DNA of 64,000 bases from Gnetum montanum (GCA_015680685.1 MNCI01036636.1:186001-250000), one strand, 5' to 3'; positions 44,516-57,662 are shown, numbered from the stretch's first letter. Translations and numbers: made by a program. The notes: generated by a model not told the origin, from the sequence alone.

Positions 44516-45351
44516 TGTAATATCGGATATACAATATCGTAGCACTAGCTATGTTATCATATATGTGGTATGGAAAGATGCATGCTAGCCTATAAATATA
44601 GCACTTAGGCACATGGATCCATAGAATGTTTCATTTCATAGTAACTAGAATCTTTTAGATTGTTTTCATGATTTTAGTTCTAAAAACTTAGAAGTGTGAA
44701 TGCCCATAATATAGTATGATGTAGTGTACGAAGTCTTTATTCAAGCATCTTATACTTGGGTACAAGTGTGACTAGCAATAAAGATCAAGCTATTTCATAC
44801 TATTGTATCATTCTCTTAGTTTACTATTTTACTTAGAATAGTGTTTATTATTTTTTTAGTTAATGTTTACTTTTCTATGCACTTTACCATTACTATTGTT
44901 AAGCAAAATGAGTATGATTGATCTTGAATACTTAAGTGTAATTGCTTCAAAACCTAGTAGTGCTACTACTTGGTTTGCCTAGTAGCAAAGTACTTGGTAA
45001 TCCCATTAGTAGTTACATGAAGCTCATGATGTGTATGGAAGGTCATGGTTGGGTACTCATGGCCTTAGGATATAATAGATTTTTTTACTATTTTAGTTAG
45101 ACTTAGAAACTCTTTTTATTTTACCATTTTACTAGGACTAATAATGGCCATACAACATCAACATATCATATACCTCACTTTGAGTTAAACCATACCCATA
45201 GATTTTACTAGCTCATGTGGGAAGAAAATAGTCACAAACTTAAACCAATTACTAGCATAATCACATTGCCTCATACACAGATTATGATTTGGTCATGTGT
45301 GAATACCTATCACTTGTATGGTTGGGTGTTAGATTGTTCCACCACTCATCA
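44516..45351 (+). repeat. Ath-3 5' LTR (836 bp)
   Basis: Starts TGTAATATCGGATATAC and ends CCACCACTCATCA. A TATA box (CTATAAATATAG) lies near 44590-44602, and R/U5 phrases are shared with the other Athila-like LTRs. The start was placed by the position of the TG and the loss of Ath-1 RT similarity. Confidence 0.7.
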
Positions 45352-45352
45352 T

Positions 45353-45371
45353 TGGTGTCGTTGTTGAGGAC
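45353..45371 (+). other. Ath-3 primer-binding site (degenerate)
   Basis: TTGGTGTCGTTGTTGAGGA, a decayed form of the Ath-4 site TTGGCACCGTTGCCGGGGA. It lies one base after the LTR end. Confidence 0.7.
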
Positions 45372-45477
45372 TAGTCAATGTATGCTAAGTAATTAATTTC
45401 AAAAAATTTTCAAAAGTCAACATTAAAATTCATAACTCTAAAATAGGCACGCTTCAACAAGAATCTTAAACCATAAT

Positions 45478-47890
45478 ATGGCTTCAAAAAGGAATACGAC
45501 ATCACCTACCAAGAAACCATATAGAAGAAATAATAGAATTGATGAAGAAGAAGAATGGGGGATGCCAATGCAAACAAAAATCATGTATGCTCACACTGAT
45601 CCTTATCATCCAGATTTTACTTTTATCTTCGATCAATATAGAAAAATGAGGTGGAAAGACATGCAAGGCAACAAAGTCTTGCCTCTAAAACATGCAACAC
45701 TTAGCATGCTCCAAACTATCTTATGGGGAATACTTTTAGATTAACTTTAGAATGGTATCATGTGACTCATCACATGACACGATCCTATGGAATCCACAAA
45801 GAAGAAAATGAGGAAAGATACTGCTATAGAAATCCAACATGCACACAACAAAGGGAAATAGGTCAAAACTTCTATTATATTTGGAAGAATTAGAGGTTGA
45901 TGTATTCATTATAGAACAACTCCATAAGAATCATGAAGAGCCTTCAAAAATACCTATCATCAAAATTGAGGAACCTAATAAAGTTTAACTTCATTTCACT
46001 CTAGCAAGGACACCTAGGAGGGAGGTTACTAACTCAAAGTATAAGTAGGACTCAAGGCCAAGAGTTCTTGTTGGGCCTTACAAAGGAGAACATAAGACTC
46101 ATGAAAGGAGGATAATCTAGCACCATTCTCCTACTATCTTGTCCACCTCATCATGATTGTCGATGGACTTTGACATAAGAAGCTACAAGTATCAAGATCA
46201 TGATAGAGAAGAAAGAAGGGCTCATGAACATCATTCAGGACACTCTAATTTAGAAGATGAAGTATATGAGCAAAGAAGACAAATGGATCAAAGGGAGGAT
46301 CATGAAAGGGATGAGCGTAGAAGGGGATACCACTACAATAGAGCACATGAACTTGATTATGATGATGAACCCTTGATGGCAACCCATAGCATGATAAACA
46401 TTCAAGAAGCTATACACATACCAACAAAGCATGTGAAGGATATTTGTATCAAATGGCATGATATGAATAACATGCCAATATTTGAAGGTGGTTATATTGT
46501 TGATCCACAACATCACATCCAAGCTTTCCATGATTCTTACATCCTACAAAACATTGAAAGTAATTAGTAGAAGTTGAAGTTAATTCCAAGAATACTTGTG
46601 AAAGAGGCAACGAGTTGGTATAGATCACTCAAACTTGAATCAATCAGAAGATGGAGTACCATGTTATAGATCTTCACAAATAAGTACCAAACCTACTCAC
46701 TGATGTCTAACTTAAGAAAACAAATCCAAGGATGAAAGTAAGGGACTCATGAAACCCTTGATGCAATAATGGGCAGATACTATTAACTACTACACATATG
46801 CCTAGGGCATGGATTCTCATAGCGAGAGCAACCAAGGCATATTATAGATGGATTACAAAACAAGACTAGAGAGACCCTTGGGATTTATTTTTAAGGCTAA
46901 CTATCTGAAATGATTATCCATTGAATCTAGAAATTAATTGATAAATTGACCAAGGTGGAAGGTGAATTATGAAAGAGAGAATTATTTGACGAGTACAATA
47001 GAGATCCATCTATCAAGAAAAGGGATGCATGAGTTTTTGACACATAGGAGGATGAGACCTTTGATTAGGAAATTTAGAAAAAAACTTTATTGATCCAAAA
47101 ATTTATCATTGATGTAGTAGCATAGGTAGCAAAAATGTTGGACTTAGTTGATGAGAGATGTACAATTTTTCTAAATATTGTGGAGGAGAGAGAAAAGAAA
47201 CCCCTTGGAAAGGGCAAAGAAAAGAAAAAGAAGAAAGATTTTGGATGAAAGGAAAAAGTGGATTTAATGGCTGAGTGTTCAAACACTACCTCTATTAATG
47301 ATGAAGGATGTGTTGCATGTTAGTTTGAACATCCCAAGGAATGCTTTCTAGTAATGCCACATTTACAAAACAATGGGGGGCATATGCATTTAGTACGAAA
47401 TTTGTTAAAAAATAAATGCCCATAAGGTTACCTTATCCTTAAGGTAACTATAGGTAGAACCTTCAACCACATACTATGCTAGTGGAGCCTATCCATAGCC
47501 ATAGGAGTAGTACCATCAGCAGTGGCAACAACGCCAATCATGTGCTATGCCACCACCACCCCAACAATATCCATATCTGTAGCCTAATCCTTATGGATAC
47601 TATGTTCAATGTCCAATCTCTCCTGGTAATGCTACTATCCAAACTTCATAATACTACCCCATGGAGTACCATAGACCAAAACCACCAAGGATAGATCCAA
47701 ACTCATATATGCATCCATCAATAGCTGATTCTTCAAATCAACATCCAACTCATTTTCCACTAGTGCCACCACCTACTATGCAAGGTGAATTACCATCACA
47801 ATCATAGTAGAGGAAAGTTGTAAGGGTAATAAGTCTATAGATAGAGGATCTTACCAACAACACTAAGGGCCAGTCAAACAAATGTCCTTT
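45478..47890 (+). pseudogene. Ath-3 gag (broken)
   Basis: Starts at the ATG 45478, 107 bp after the PBS. The first 88 residues are open (MASKRNTTSPTKKPYRR ... HPDFTFIFDQYRKMRW) and match the Ath-4 N-terminus, which has NFTFILHQDEQLWW. The core at 46400-46565 reads NMPIFEGGYIVDPQHHIQA and FHDSYILQNIE. The middle is D/E/R/H-rich (46190-46330). A cysteine/histidine box, decayed, lies near 47310, and a P/Q/Y-rich part spans 47460-47800. Several stops and shifts are present. Gag would form particles, and pol functions are not encoded here. Confidence 0.75.
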
Positions 47891-47894
47891 CTTT

Positions 47895-48716
47895 GTGACA
47901 AGTCCTACAAAGGCTAGTAGAATTAGCACTTCATTGGGACTAGCTTCTCCTACAACAAATTCTCTTATCAACCACAAGCCTCCATCATCATCAAAGATAA
48001 TCACGCAAACTATTATGCTTATAGAAATAGTCAAAAATTGGATAAAGGTAGGACCACTCCCTAAGAAAAGAATTGATCAAGGAGTTCCTTTGATTTATCT
48101 AAGGATACTTGGAAATTTATCATGCAAAGCTCTATTAGACTCAGGTTTTGGGGTGAATTTGATCTCTTATGAAACATATCAAGCATAGAACCTACCACCC
48201 TTAAAGGAGTGCAATATAAGGTTGGATCTTGCAGATCAATTTGTTATTATTTCTTTGAGATAGATAGAGGATGTGGTGGAAACTATCAATGGGTGATCTT
48301 ATCTAGCAGACTTTCTTATAATTGATGTGAAAAATGAAGATAAGTAATTTCCAATTATCATGGGGAGGGCATGGCTTTAGCATAATCAATACTAATTTAA
48401 GTATGAGAGATTTATCTGTTGAAATATCTAAGAACAAGAAGCACAAATCCATACACATGAAATAGATTCCATGCATTACTACTAGAAAATAAAGGTGTAG
48501 TTGTGGAATGACCTTCTAGAATATCAACATAGTCATTACATCAATCTACAACAAATGTGTGAAACAACTGTGTACACAAGACAGTGTAGGAGTCATTAAG
48601 CCAAAAGAAACTTGATGCCTAACACCTAAGAATGTTAGACTATCCAAGGTATGCATGGAACCATTTCATTGACCTATTAATTCCCATCCTAAGAAAATAA
48701 ACCCATCTAAGAACCC
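47895..48716 (+). pseudogene. Ath-3 aspartic protease region (cut by Ath-4)
   Basis: The open frame 47895-48188 reads KNWIKVGPLPKKRIDQGVPL and ends CKALLDSGFGVNLISYETYQA; DSG is at 48138-48146. Further along are remnants of the second motif (GRAWL near 48365 and SLEIS-like text). The region is cut at 48716 by Ath-4, and the remainder is at 56007-56237, where an open frame ends EFSCGGNALF. Confidence 0.7.
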
Positions 48717-49675
48717 TGATGAGATGCGATATCACATGAGCCACGATATCGCATCCCATGCAATATCGCGTACACGATATTACATTGTCCCCTGCGATAC
48801 CGCGTACGTGATATCGCGGTTCACCACCATATCTATAAATGAGAGGTAGCACTCCCCTCATTTCCAATCATAGGAATAAAGTAGCGAAGCTCTGGCAGAT
48901 TGATCACTCCAGAGATAGATTAATTTCCATGTGCCCACAGTAGGAGTCCCCAAGTGAATAGATCTTTATTCAAGAAGCTTTGTACTTGAATGCAAATTGT
49001 GTACGGCAATAAAGATGAGCTTTGTGGATAAACCTTGCAATGCATGAATAGGTTTTATTACATGTTATTTATTACCTATTGTTAGTGCGGCATGAGTACG
49101 ACTTGATTGCGAGCGTTGACGAATGTGTACGGCTAATCAAGAAATTGACTACACATCACAATTAGGCTCTCTCACCCTCAACTCCTAGAACATGGTATAA
49201 GTATGACTTGGTTACGAGCATCCAAGGATGTGTATAATTAGCTGAGGAATAGATGCTTATCACACTTAGGTTAGTTAAGTGTCTCAGTACGACCACTTTG
49301 AGCACGTGTGTTACATGTGGTGATCCCAGTAACGATTAGTGTTTAGTAGCCATAGTTGCATAGTTCAGGGTGTGTATGGAAAGTGGGAATGGATGATGAA
49401 GCTAGGACTTAGTTTTGTAGTTAGAGTTAGTTTTAGTCTCTTAACCCTTTACCTCTTAGCATAGGAGAAAATAGAAAATACCAAAAAAAATCATATACCT
49501 TAGACTTGCTTAACCATACACCGTGACACATACAAGCAAGCCTGGGAAGACAACGAATGATTAACCCCAAGTGTTCCTTGTGGTGTATAGGCATTTAGTC
49601 TATGGAGTTCGACCAGATTGTGCGAGAGATGCTCGTATTCGTATGGTTGAGTGTAGGGATACCCACCACTCATCA
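48717..49675 (+). repeat. Ath-4 5' LTR (959 bp)
   Basis: Starts TGATGAGATGCGATATC and ends CACCACTCATCA. U3 is short and made of GATATCGC-type palindromes. The TATA box TATAAAT is at 48834-48840. Confidence 0.92.
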
Positions 49676-49676
49676 T

Positions 49677-49693
49677 TGGCACCGTTGCCGGGG
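49677..49693 (+). other. Ath-4 primer-binding site
   Basis: TTGGCACCGTTGCCGGGG one base after the LTR end. It differs by one base from the tRNA-Asp-type PBS (TGGCGCCGTTGCCGGGG) known for Athila and several other plant gypsy elements. Confidence 0.85.
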
Positions 49694-49814
49694 ACTAAGT
49701 GTTTATGCGCCGAATAGAACATAAGGGATATCTCTCACATCGTTGTGAGCCTTAACAAACCTTCAGGTTAATCATGAAAAAATTATATAATAGTGAAATA
49801 GCACACCGATAAAA

Positions 49815-51683
49815 ATGCCTTCTTCTCATAAGAGCAACTCATCACCTAAGGACCATACGAGAGAAAATCGGCAACATAAAACACATAACCAAAATCAGCC
49901 AAGTCCTAAACAATACAAGATGACATATACTCATCTCGATGAGTATATTACCAACTTTACTTTTATTCTCCATCAAGATGAACAACTGTGGTGGAGATAT
50001 TTGCAAGGTAACGTCATGTTACTCCCAGATCGATCAATCTATGGCATGCGTTTCCGTGCCTCGGTACGGATTGGCATGTAAGATCATTATGCTGAATATG
50101 TTGCGGAAAATTTTTACATGAGGGATTATTATCCCACAGATGCCCAATGTATGAGGGACTTAAGGCAAGAGAGTCAACATAATTTTCTGAAGGGCAAAGC
50201 CTCGCACGTCCTTAGCAAAATAGGAGATGAGGAACCCCTCATAATGGGTTCCTTAGCAAATGATGTTCCCCCCCCTCACAATGGTGAAGAGGTTAGGCAT
50301 TAGAGCCTTTCATCAAATGTACATGCTACGAGCTCTGATCCCCATGAACACCAACTATTCATGGAAGTAGTAGTCACTCACACTAAGGACGGACACTTAG
50401 ATCATCACCACGATTGGGGCTGTAGCAGCTGAAGAGAAGGCAAGAAACATCGTCATGACGATGGTTCCCCTTCTTCTTCCACTTATTCACATCACTCACC
50501 CTCTCCTTCCACATATGGGCATAGCCACCATGACCATAAAAGGGAGGATAAACGTAAAAAGGATAAAAGACCTTGACAGGAAAGTTCAGAGAGAGGACAA
50601 GGGAAAGGATGTGGGAAGAGTAGGAAACAACGTAGACATCACAGACGTCATGAAAGAGACGATCATGATGAGCTCCTACTCGCAATCCAAGGTATGCTTG
50701 ACATTACAGAGGCAGTTAGGATTTCCACACAGCATTTAAAAGATAGTTGGATCAAGCATTTGGACATAAATAATATCCCACATTTTGAAGGAGGATACAA
50801 CGCTGATCCTCAACATCATTTACAGGCATTCCACGATGCCTGTGCCTTGCAGAACATAGATAATGAGTGGCAGAAGATTAAGTTGTTCCCAAGGACACTC
50901 ACCAAAGAAGTAGAGAGCTAGTACCAGTCCTTAGAACTAGAAACCATTAGGAGGTGGAGTACGATGCTAGAACTGTTCAACAAAAAATATCAGACGTACT
51001 CCAGAGTGTCCAATTTGTGTAAGCAGATGCAAGGCTGGAAGCAAGGTCATGATGAACCCTTGGATGCTACCATGGCCTACTACTACACATTGTTACATCA
51101 TTGCTCGGGCCATGGGTACACTCAGTTCGATCAACTTCACCACATCGTGGATGGGCTAAGGAATGAAACGAGGAGAACTCTTGGGAATTATACCGAAGGG
51201 AGACTCTCATATCTTAGAGCCCATGAATTACGTAGCTTGTTGGAGTAAGTAGAAAATGAATAAGGTGAGCTACAAAAAAGGGAAAGTGTGGAAGAGTACA
51301 ACCGCAATCCCTCCCCTCGAAAGATGGGTGTGACATTTAATGATGAAGAAGATGAGTCACCAATCGAAGAGATGGTGAATTGGAAAACTTTGCCGATCCT
51401 AAAATTAACACCTGAAGTATTGGTCAAAGTAGACCAAATGTGGGATTCCTTAGACTCAAGAATTGAAACAGTATTAAAAATTGTAGAAGAGCCTAAGGTT
51501 GAACAAAGTAGTGACAAAGGTAAGAAAAAGTGGAGAGATTTAGGCCCTACACATAACAAGGGTAAGGGGAAAATTCCTATCTCCAATGAGGCCGTGAACT
51601 TGGATACAGACGATGATAGTGGATGTGAGGTCTACTACTATGACCATCCTAAGGGATGTTGCGTAATTATCTCACATCTGTAG
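49815..51683 (+). pseudogene. Ath-4 gag (few stops)
   Basis: From the ATG at 49815, 122 bp after the PBS, most blocks stay in one frame to 51683: MTYTHLDEYITNFTFILHQ (49920); a charged middle with stops near 50079 and 50301; a low-complexity stretch (50400-50640); DITEAVRISTQHLKDSWIKH and NNIPHFEGGYNADPQHHLQA (50700-50825), the gag core; NEWQKIKLFPRTLTKEVES (50870); MAYYYTLLHHCSGHGYTQF with LHHIVDGLRNETRRTLGNY (51075-51190); and GCEVYYYDHPKGCC (51630), a possible metal-binding end. Gag assembles the particle. It is the best preserved gag of the Athila-like copies here. Confidence 0.85.
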
Positions 51684-53146
51684 GAGTCTGGGATGTATGT
51701 GCTAAATCCAAGACTTAATAAATGGTACACACCCCAAAGGTTACCTTATCCACAAGGTAACCCAAGGTAGTTCCACCAACCACTAACATAGTATCCAAGT
51801 GGAACTCCACCATAGCCTATTGGATAACATTAACAGTGGCAATACCCATAGTCATGGGGGATGCCACCACCAACACAACAGTACCCTTACCGACAGCCCG
51901 ATCCTTATGGTTATTATGTGCAGTAAACGATTTCTCCAAGTGGCTCTATGGGTCACGCAACTCCCAACCGTCACTACCAGGTTTGGGAGTACTTCAAAAG
52001 GACTCCTTCTCCTCCAAGAGACATCTCACACTCATTCCATCCTCTTAATCCATCTGCACCTCTTCCAAAATAAGTAGTTCTCATAACACCTCTTGCTCCA
52101 ACAATGCAAGGCGAACTTCTCAACCACAGCAACATCACGCTGCGAGAGCTGTAAATATCCAACCTGCTGCTGGTTCTAACAACTATAAAAAGAGAAGACC
52201 TTACTTCAAAACCAAAAGCCTAGACAAACTCTCACAACAACAAGCGGTTGAGGCCATGTACACTCCTCCACCATCTAACACTTCGGAGCACCCTTCAGTC
52301 CAACAGAGCGTAACGCATACGGTTATGTTAACGCATACTATAACTGATTGGATCAAGGTAGGTCACATTCCTAGGAAACTAACTAACCCTAGGAGTCCCT
52401 TAATTTATTTGTAGATTACTGAAAATGAACCACATAGGGCTCTTCTTGACTCAGGTTCCAGAGTCAACTTAATTTCACAAAAGATGTATCACACTTGGAA
52501 CCTGCCACAACTTATGAAAAGCAACATCCAACTAGAGCTGGTGGACTAGTCCATCACCATTCCCTTAGGATTGGTGGAGGATGTTATTACCACTGTGTAT
52601 GGTTGGTCTTACCCAGCTGATTTTCTAGTGATCGAAGTTAACAACAATGAAGGGGACTTCCCAATTATAATGGAAAGGGCATGGCTAAGCACAGTAGACG
52701 CATGCCTTAGGATCCGCGATCTTTCCTTGGAAATATCTAAGATAAACATATGTGGAAAGATCAAGAAGAGGAAAGTTCCATGCATCACATACAGTGATTC
52801 ATCCGATGATGACATGGAGGGATGCTCATCTCCTCCATGTAGTAGGTGTGCCCTTGAAATTTTGCAACAAAGATGCCTGTATATAGCAACCACACAAGAA
52901 GTAGTAGACACCCTGTGGTTGACAGCTATAAGGAGTAGACAAATATGCATGGAACGAACTAAGGAAAAACATGCCAACAATGAAGGCATAGACACATTGA
53001 AATATGAGCGTCGCCAACTTCCACCCCTTAATCTAAGATCATCAATTGGGAGAAGTTGGGCACTTCTAAGAAATTCAAACAGACGCTCATTATTTTGGAT
53101 CTCTCCCTTACAACTCAATCATGGGGGAGATGGCCACCTATGCTAA
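51684..53146 (+). pseudogene. Ath-4 gag tail and aspartic protease
   Basis: 51684-52230 is a P/Q/Y-rich stretch with broken frames, followed by KRRPYFKTKSLDKL near 52190. Protease: LLDSGSRVNLISQKMYHTW with DSG at 52448-52456, then the frame 52571-53146 with VEDVITTVYGWSYPADFLVI, IIMERAWLSTVDACLRI and KRKVPCITYSDSSDDD. The frame ends LFWISPLQLNHGGDGHLC. The last words come from sequence that lies after integrase in Ath-2, so the frame crosses the point where pol was lost. A stop at about 52548 separates the catalytic site from the rest. Confidence 0.8.
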
Positions 53147-55087
53147 TCATATGGGGTCCTCAGTTCTTTTTATGTTTTTGTTTTACATATTTTTATTTTA
53201 TACATTTTTTTTACAAATTTCTTTAACTTTTTCTATTTTTGTTTTACATATTTCTTTAACTTTTCTCATTTTTGTTTTACAACATCATTGTACTTTTCCA
53301 TTGTGTGTGTGTGTGTGTGCGCACGCGCCATCCACTATGTAAGTTCATCACCCAATAAGTGTTCAGACCAATGGTATGAACTATTTTTCATTGATTTCTA
53401 ATGTTTGATTATTACCTTTAAGTTACAATGTTGACACTAAGGTCTGTTCTTTTGATATGGTAGGCAATGAGTCCACTTCATCCATTCGTCCACCAAAGTC
53501 TATGGTTTCTCTTGGCCTAGAAATATGCAGTTTCCCTTTTTAATAAGAACTTTAACGAATCGGTGACTGGTACTTCTCAAACTAAGGAAGGAATCATGGT
53601 TTTCAAAGGGTGTGACTTCAAGGGAACTTGATGCATTTGTGTTGGCCATTCACTTGGGTGCTTGGATGTTTTCTTCTTGAGGTTTCTTACCGTTCCGATG
53701 TTACCCATTCTTCGAAAGTTGAGACAATAAAAAATAAGAATTATTTGCATGGTGTGGTCCCCATGCATACAAATTGAAAACAAAAAAAAAACCAAAGTGA
53801 GGATTCAAAGCACACCCCTTAGATGAAATAACTTTGGGTTGTAAGCACTGGTTATGGAACCAAAGTGTTCCCTCTAACTAAGGCCCTTCTCACTTCCCAT
53901 TCTCTCCTTTGTTTCATCGGAATGGTGGTGGCTCTTGGAGATGCATTCTAGTTACTCCAATGGATGGTTTAACTAAATGTCTTGATGTGAAGTTACTCGA
54001 TGTGGTTGGTTTGAGGCCATAGTTGGAATGAGATTTGCCAAGTCACATTAATCATGCACTACACAAGGGGTTGTACCCCACCTTATCGTTGGGATTCCAT
54101 TCCATCCTTTTCTCTCACTCTTCTCTCCACTATTCACCTCATTGTATCATTAGTGTATATTTTGGTAGATATATTATTTTCTTTTCGGTAAATTCTTATA
54201 GTTAATACTTTAACCCTTGTTCCAAAGGACATTCCCAATGCCTACAGACTCTTTAAATGTGGTATTGTCAGGGCACTATGGGCATGAGCCTGCTTTGGGG
54301 AGGACCCACTGACATTTCTATTTTGTGCATTAGTTAAATTCTTTTCCTTAAACATTTTGCAATTTATTTTATTTTGTTCCTTTCCAAATTGACATCCATT
54401 TTATCGATGTCATAGTTATCCCTTTTTCTTTCTCTTTCTTACTCCTTGTCTTTCTCCATTCTATCGCTATCGGAGGTTCGCGATTAGTCATGGGGGTACA
54501 GGGCCTAGTTTTTTAGATTTTCTCCTAGCCTCGAATTTTTTCACTTTTCATCCTAACCCCTACACCTTCGGTAGTCATCACTTATATATTCCCAGATCTG
54601 TATTAGCCATACCACAAACCAACCAATGAACTTACACCACAGGAAGGTATAACCACATTAAAATTCATTTACCCTTGCTAATATAAGATTGTGTTGTGTG
54701 CAGATGGAGATCATGCAACAACAGACTGGATCTGGAGAAAGCACTTGGAATGGAGTAGTGCTGAAAGTAGCTATGCAAGGAGCATTATTGATGATGCACT
54801 TATGGATGGACAACGAAAGGCACAATCTAGGCATTGGTAGCAGCAAGACCTCTTCTCTCTTCTTCTCTTCTCTTCTCTCTCCTCTTTTCTCTCAACTGCC
54901 AAATGTGGTCTGATGTCAATGTAATAAGATGTTCACCCTTGTTGTCATGAACACCAGTTTTGTCAAGTCTTGTAATAATGATCCATTCACATGTCATCCC
55001 ATTAGTTCCATTCCCTCAATAATTCCATACCTACTTGATATCATTGTAATGAACTCGAGGACGAGTTTTCATTTAGTCATGGGGGTA
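53147..55087 (+). other. Ath-4 3' noncoding region with PPT
   Basis: T-rich start (53160-53300), a GT microsatellite (53302-53320) and a CT tract (54851-54893). The TTAGTCATGGGGG motif lies at 54484-54496 and again at 55073-55085, directly before the 3' LTR. It aligns in reverse complement with Ath-2 and Ath-6 3' regions. No coding frame is conserved. Confidence 0.75.
53302..53320. repeat. GT microsatellite
   Basis: About nine GT units, followed by a GCGCACGCGC stretch. Confidence 0.9.
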
Positions 55088-56006
55088 TGATGGGATGCGA
55101 TATCGCGGGATCACATCATCCCCTATGATATCACGTACGCGATATCGCGGTCTGCCACCATATCTATAAATAAAAGGCAACACTCCCCTCATTTCCAATC
55201 ATAGGAATAAAGTAGTGAAGCTCTGGCAGATTGATCACTCCAGAGATAGATTAATTTCCATGTGCCCGCAGTAGGAGTCCCCAAGTGAATGGACCTTTAT
55301 TTGAACAGCTTTGTACCTAAATGCAAGTTGTGTATGGCAATAAAGATGAGCTTTGTGGATAAACCTTGCAATTCATGGATAGGTTTTATTACATGTTATT
55401 TATTACCTATTGTTAGCACAACATGAGTACGAATTGATTACGAGCATTGACGAATGTGTACGGCTAATCAAGGAATCAGCTACTCATCGCGATTAGGCTC
55501 TCTCACCCTCAACTCCTAGAATGTGGGATAAGTATGACTTGGTTACGAGCATCCAAGGATGTGTACGGTTAGATGAGGAATAGATTCTTATCACACTTAG
55601 GTTAGTTAAATGCCTCAGTATGACCTCTTCGAGCACGTGTGTTATGTGTGGTGATCCCAGTAACGATTAGCGTTTGGTAGCCACAGTTGCATAGTTCAGG
55701 GTGTGTACGGCAAGTGGGAACGGATGCTGATGCTAGGACTTAGTGCTATAGTTAGAGTTATTTTTAGTCTCTCAACCCTTTACCTCTTAGCATAGGAGAA
55801 AACAAAAAATACCAAAAAAAATCATATACCTCAGACTTGCTTAACCATACACCGTGACACATACAAGCAAGCCTGGGAAGACAACGAATGATTAACCCCA
55901 AGTGTTCCTTGCGGTGTGTAGGCATTTAGTCTACGGAGTTTGACCAGATTGTGCGTGAGACGCTCGTATTCATATGGTTGAGTGTAGGGATACTTGCCAC
56001 TCATCA
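55088..56006 (+). repeat. Ath-4 3' LTR (919 bp)
   Basis: Starts TGATGGGATGCGATATCGC and ends TGCCACTCATCA. The TATA box is at 55165-55172. It is directly preceded by the purine-rich motif TTAGTCATGGGGGTA, the likely PPT. Confidence 0.92.
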
Positions 56007-57073
56007 AACACAAAAATGAAACTATTAAACCACAATCATTTACCATTAGGAAAAGAAAACAAAAACTTGAATGATCATGATTGTATTACCATCAAGATTA
56101 CATGGGATAATAACCAAAAAGTTAAATCACTAAGGATGGTAACTAAACCACCTAGAGTTTATGATCTAGAAGACCTAGAGTACATTTTCCAAACACTCAC
56201 CCATGAGTTCAGTTGTGGGGGAAATGCCTTGTTTTGATTCTAGAATTAATAAGTGTTTTTCTTTTTTTTTTGTTTTATAATTCTTTTTGATTTTTAATTT
56301 TTTGAGATACATTTGCAGATTCTTTGATACAATTTTTCTCATTATTAAATACTTTTCCATTTCTTAAATTTTCAATATTATTTTACATTTTTCAATTCTT
56401 TAATAATTTTTCATTTTTGACATTTTTCATTCTTAACATATTTTTCCAATTTTTAAGATATTTTTCATACTTTGTTAACCCTTGGAAATAATTTTCACTA
56501 TTAATAAAACACATTAAGAATAAGGCAAGATGTAGTCCAATAAAGTAAAAGTTTCTCTATGTTATCAAGACATAAGGAACTGATTATTTGAATAATGAGA
56601 CCACAAAATTCATCCATCCATTCCATTAATAAGAGGTTCTCACGATGGCCATAATGATATCCTTTTCATCATACAACTTAGAATAAACTTGTGATCATTA
56701 TGCCTAGACTAAAAAGTGAAGAACCAAGTTGGAATGTAAAGGGTATGACATCATGGGATTTTGTGGACTATCTTGGATTACTTCTATTAGTTTTATCCTA
56801 TTGATAGGTTGTATTATATCCTTCTAGATCTAACAAAAAATGGGTGGAAAGAGTGAGTGCAATATCTATTGCCTTATCATGTGACTGGAAAGACATGTTA
56901 CCCATGCCTGAAGGTAGTCCTCTAGTAAGGTTGACATAGATAAAAATAAAACTCATGCATAGAATAAAATTCTAGGGGTTCCACTAGAAAGACATGTTAC
57001 CCATGCTTCAAGGTAGGAGGCTTCTGAAGAATTTCAAAAAATAATAAGTGCAATGAATAAACTCCTTCCTTGG
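56007..57073 (+). other. Ath-3 3' part: end of coding region and 3' noncoding sequence
   Basis: The first 230 bases continue the broken gag-pro frame, with TKPPRVYDLEDLEYIF near 56165 and a GTTGTGGGGG motif at 56204-56213. The rest is A/T-rich, without genes. The phrase GGAAAGACATGTTACCCATGC occurs twice (56886 and 56988). This region matches Ath-1 at 15222-15974 in reverse complement, so Ath-1 and Ath-3 share a 3' type that differs from Ath-2, Ath-4 and Ath-6. Confidence 0.6.
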
Positions 57074-57662
57074 TGATGAGTGGTGAGGTACCCCTGTGCT
57101 CAACCATATGAATCACAAGCATTCACACATGATCTAATCAAATTCCATGGATGGGACTAGTTATGCATCTAAATTGTTATGCCCTGATTATAGTTCATTA
57201 TCTTTTGACTTGAACTAGTGGTAACTTTGTCATGGATGATTTAGTTCAAAGTGAGGCATATCATGATTAATGTTGCCTAGTCCTAAGCTACTCCTAATGA
57301 TAATAAAGAGATTTATTAAGTAAGCTAATTAACAATGGAAAGTAAACTCTAAACTGGCCTACATGTAATGAATATCCATTTCCAATCATCCACACATGCC
57401 TTGGACTTCATGTAACTATTACTAGGATTACCAAGTGTATGTCACTGGTTGTACCAAATGATACACTGCTAGGCTACCAAGTAATTACACTTAACCACTC
57501 ATGATTAGTTTTACTCATTTTGCTTAATCAAAATAATTATAAAGAGTAATAAATGAAAATATTAACTAAGAAAATAGTAAATAATTAANAAATAATAAAT
57601 CTAGATGGATATTGCAATGATGGAAGTAATCTCGATCTTTATTTCCTATCATGTAATGCATT
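57074..57662 (-). repeat. Ath-5: part of an Athila-like LTR, interrupted by Ath-6
   Basis: The plus strand starts TGATGAGTGGTGAGGTACC, the reversed LTR end. No PBS lies to its left, so it is a 3' LTR or a solo LTR on the minus strand. Its left flank is CTTGG (57069-57073). It carries the R/U5 phrase TTACTC..AAGCAAAATGAG in reverse complement, as in the Ath-3 LTR. Ath-6 cuts it at 57663, and the rest should lie beyond the right edge. Confidence 0.65.

Larger units (their letters stand above)
48717..56006 (+). mobile_element. Ath-4: complete Athila-like gag-pro element
   Basis: A plus-strand element of 7290 bp with LTRs 48717-49675 and 55088-56006, PBS at 49677-49693, gag, protease and a 1.9-kb noncoding tail. 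The flanks AACCC (48712-48716) and AACAC (56007-56011) agree at 4 of 5 bases. LTRs are similar along their full length, with a deletion in the first 60 bp of the 3' copy. No RT, RNase H or integrase is present. It sits inside the protease region of Ath-3. Confidence 0.9.
44516..57073 (+). mobile_element. Ath-3: Athila-like gag-pro element, split by Ath-4, cut by Ath-5
   Basis: A plus-strand element made of 44516-48716 (5' LTR, PBS, gag, protease) and 56007-57073 (rest of protease region and 3' noncoding). Ath-4 sits between them with a 5-bp duplication. Its 3' LTR is not in the window, because the Ath-5 LTR interrupts the 3' noncoding part at 57074. No RT or integrase is found. Its 5' LTR interrupts the RT of Ath-1 at 44515, with AGGAT as the left flank. 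Confidence 0.75.
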
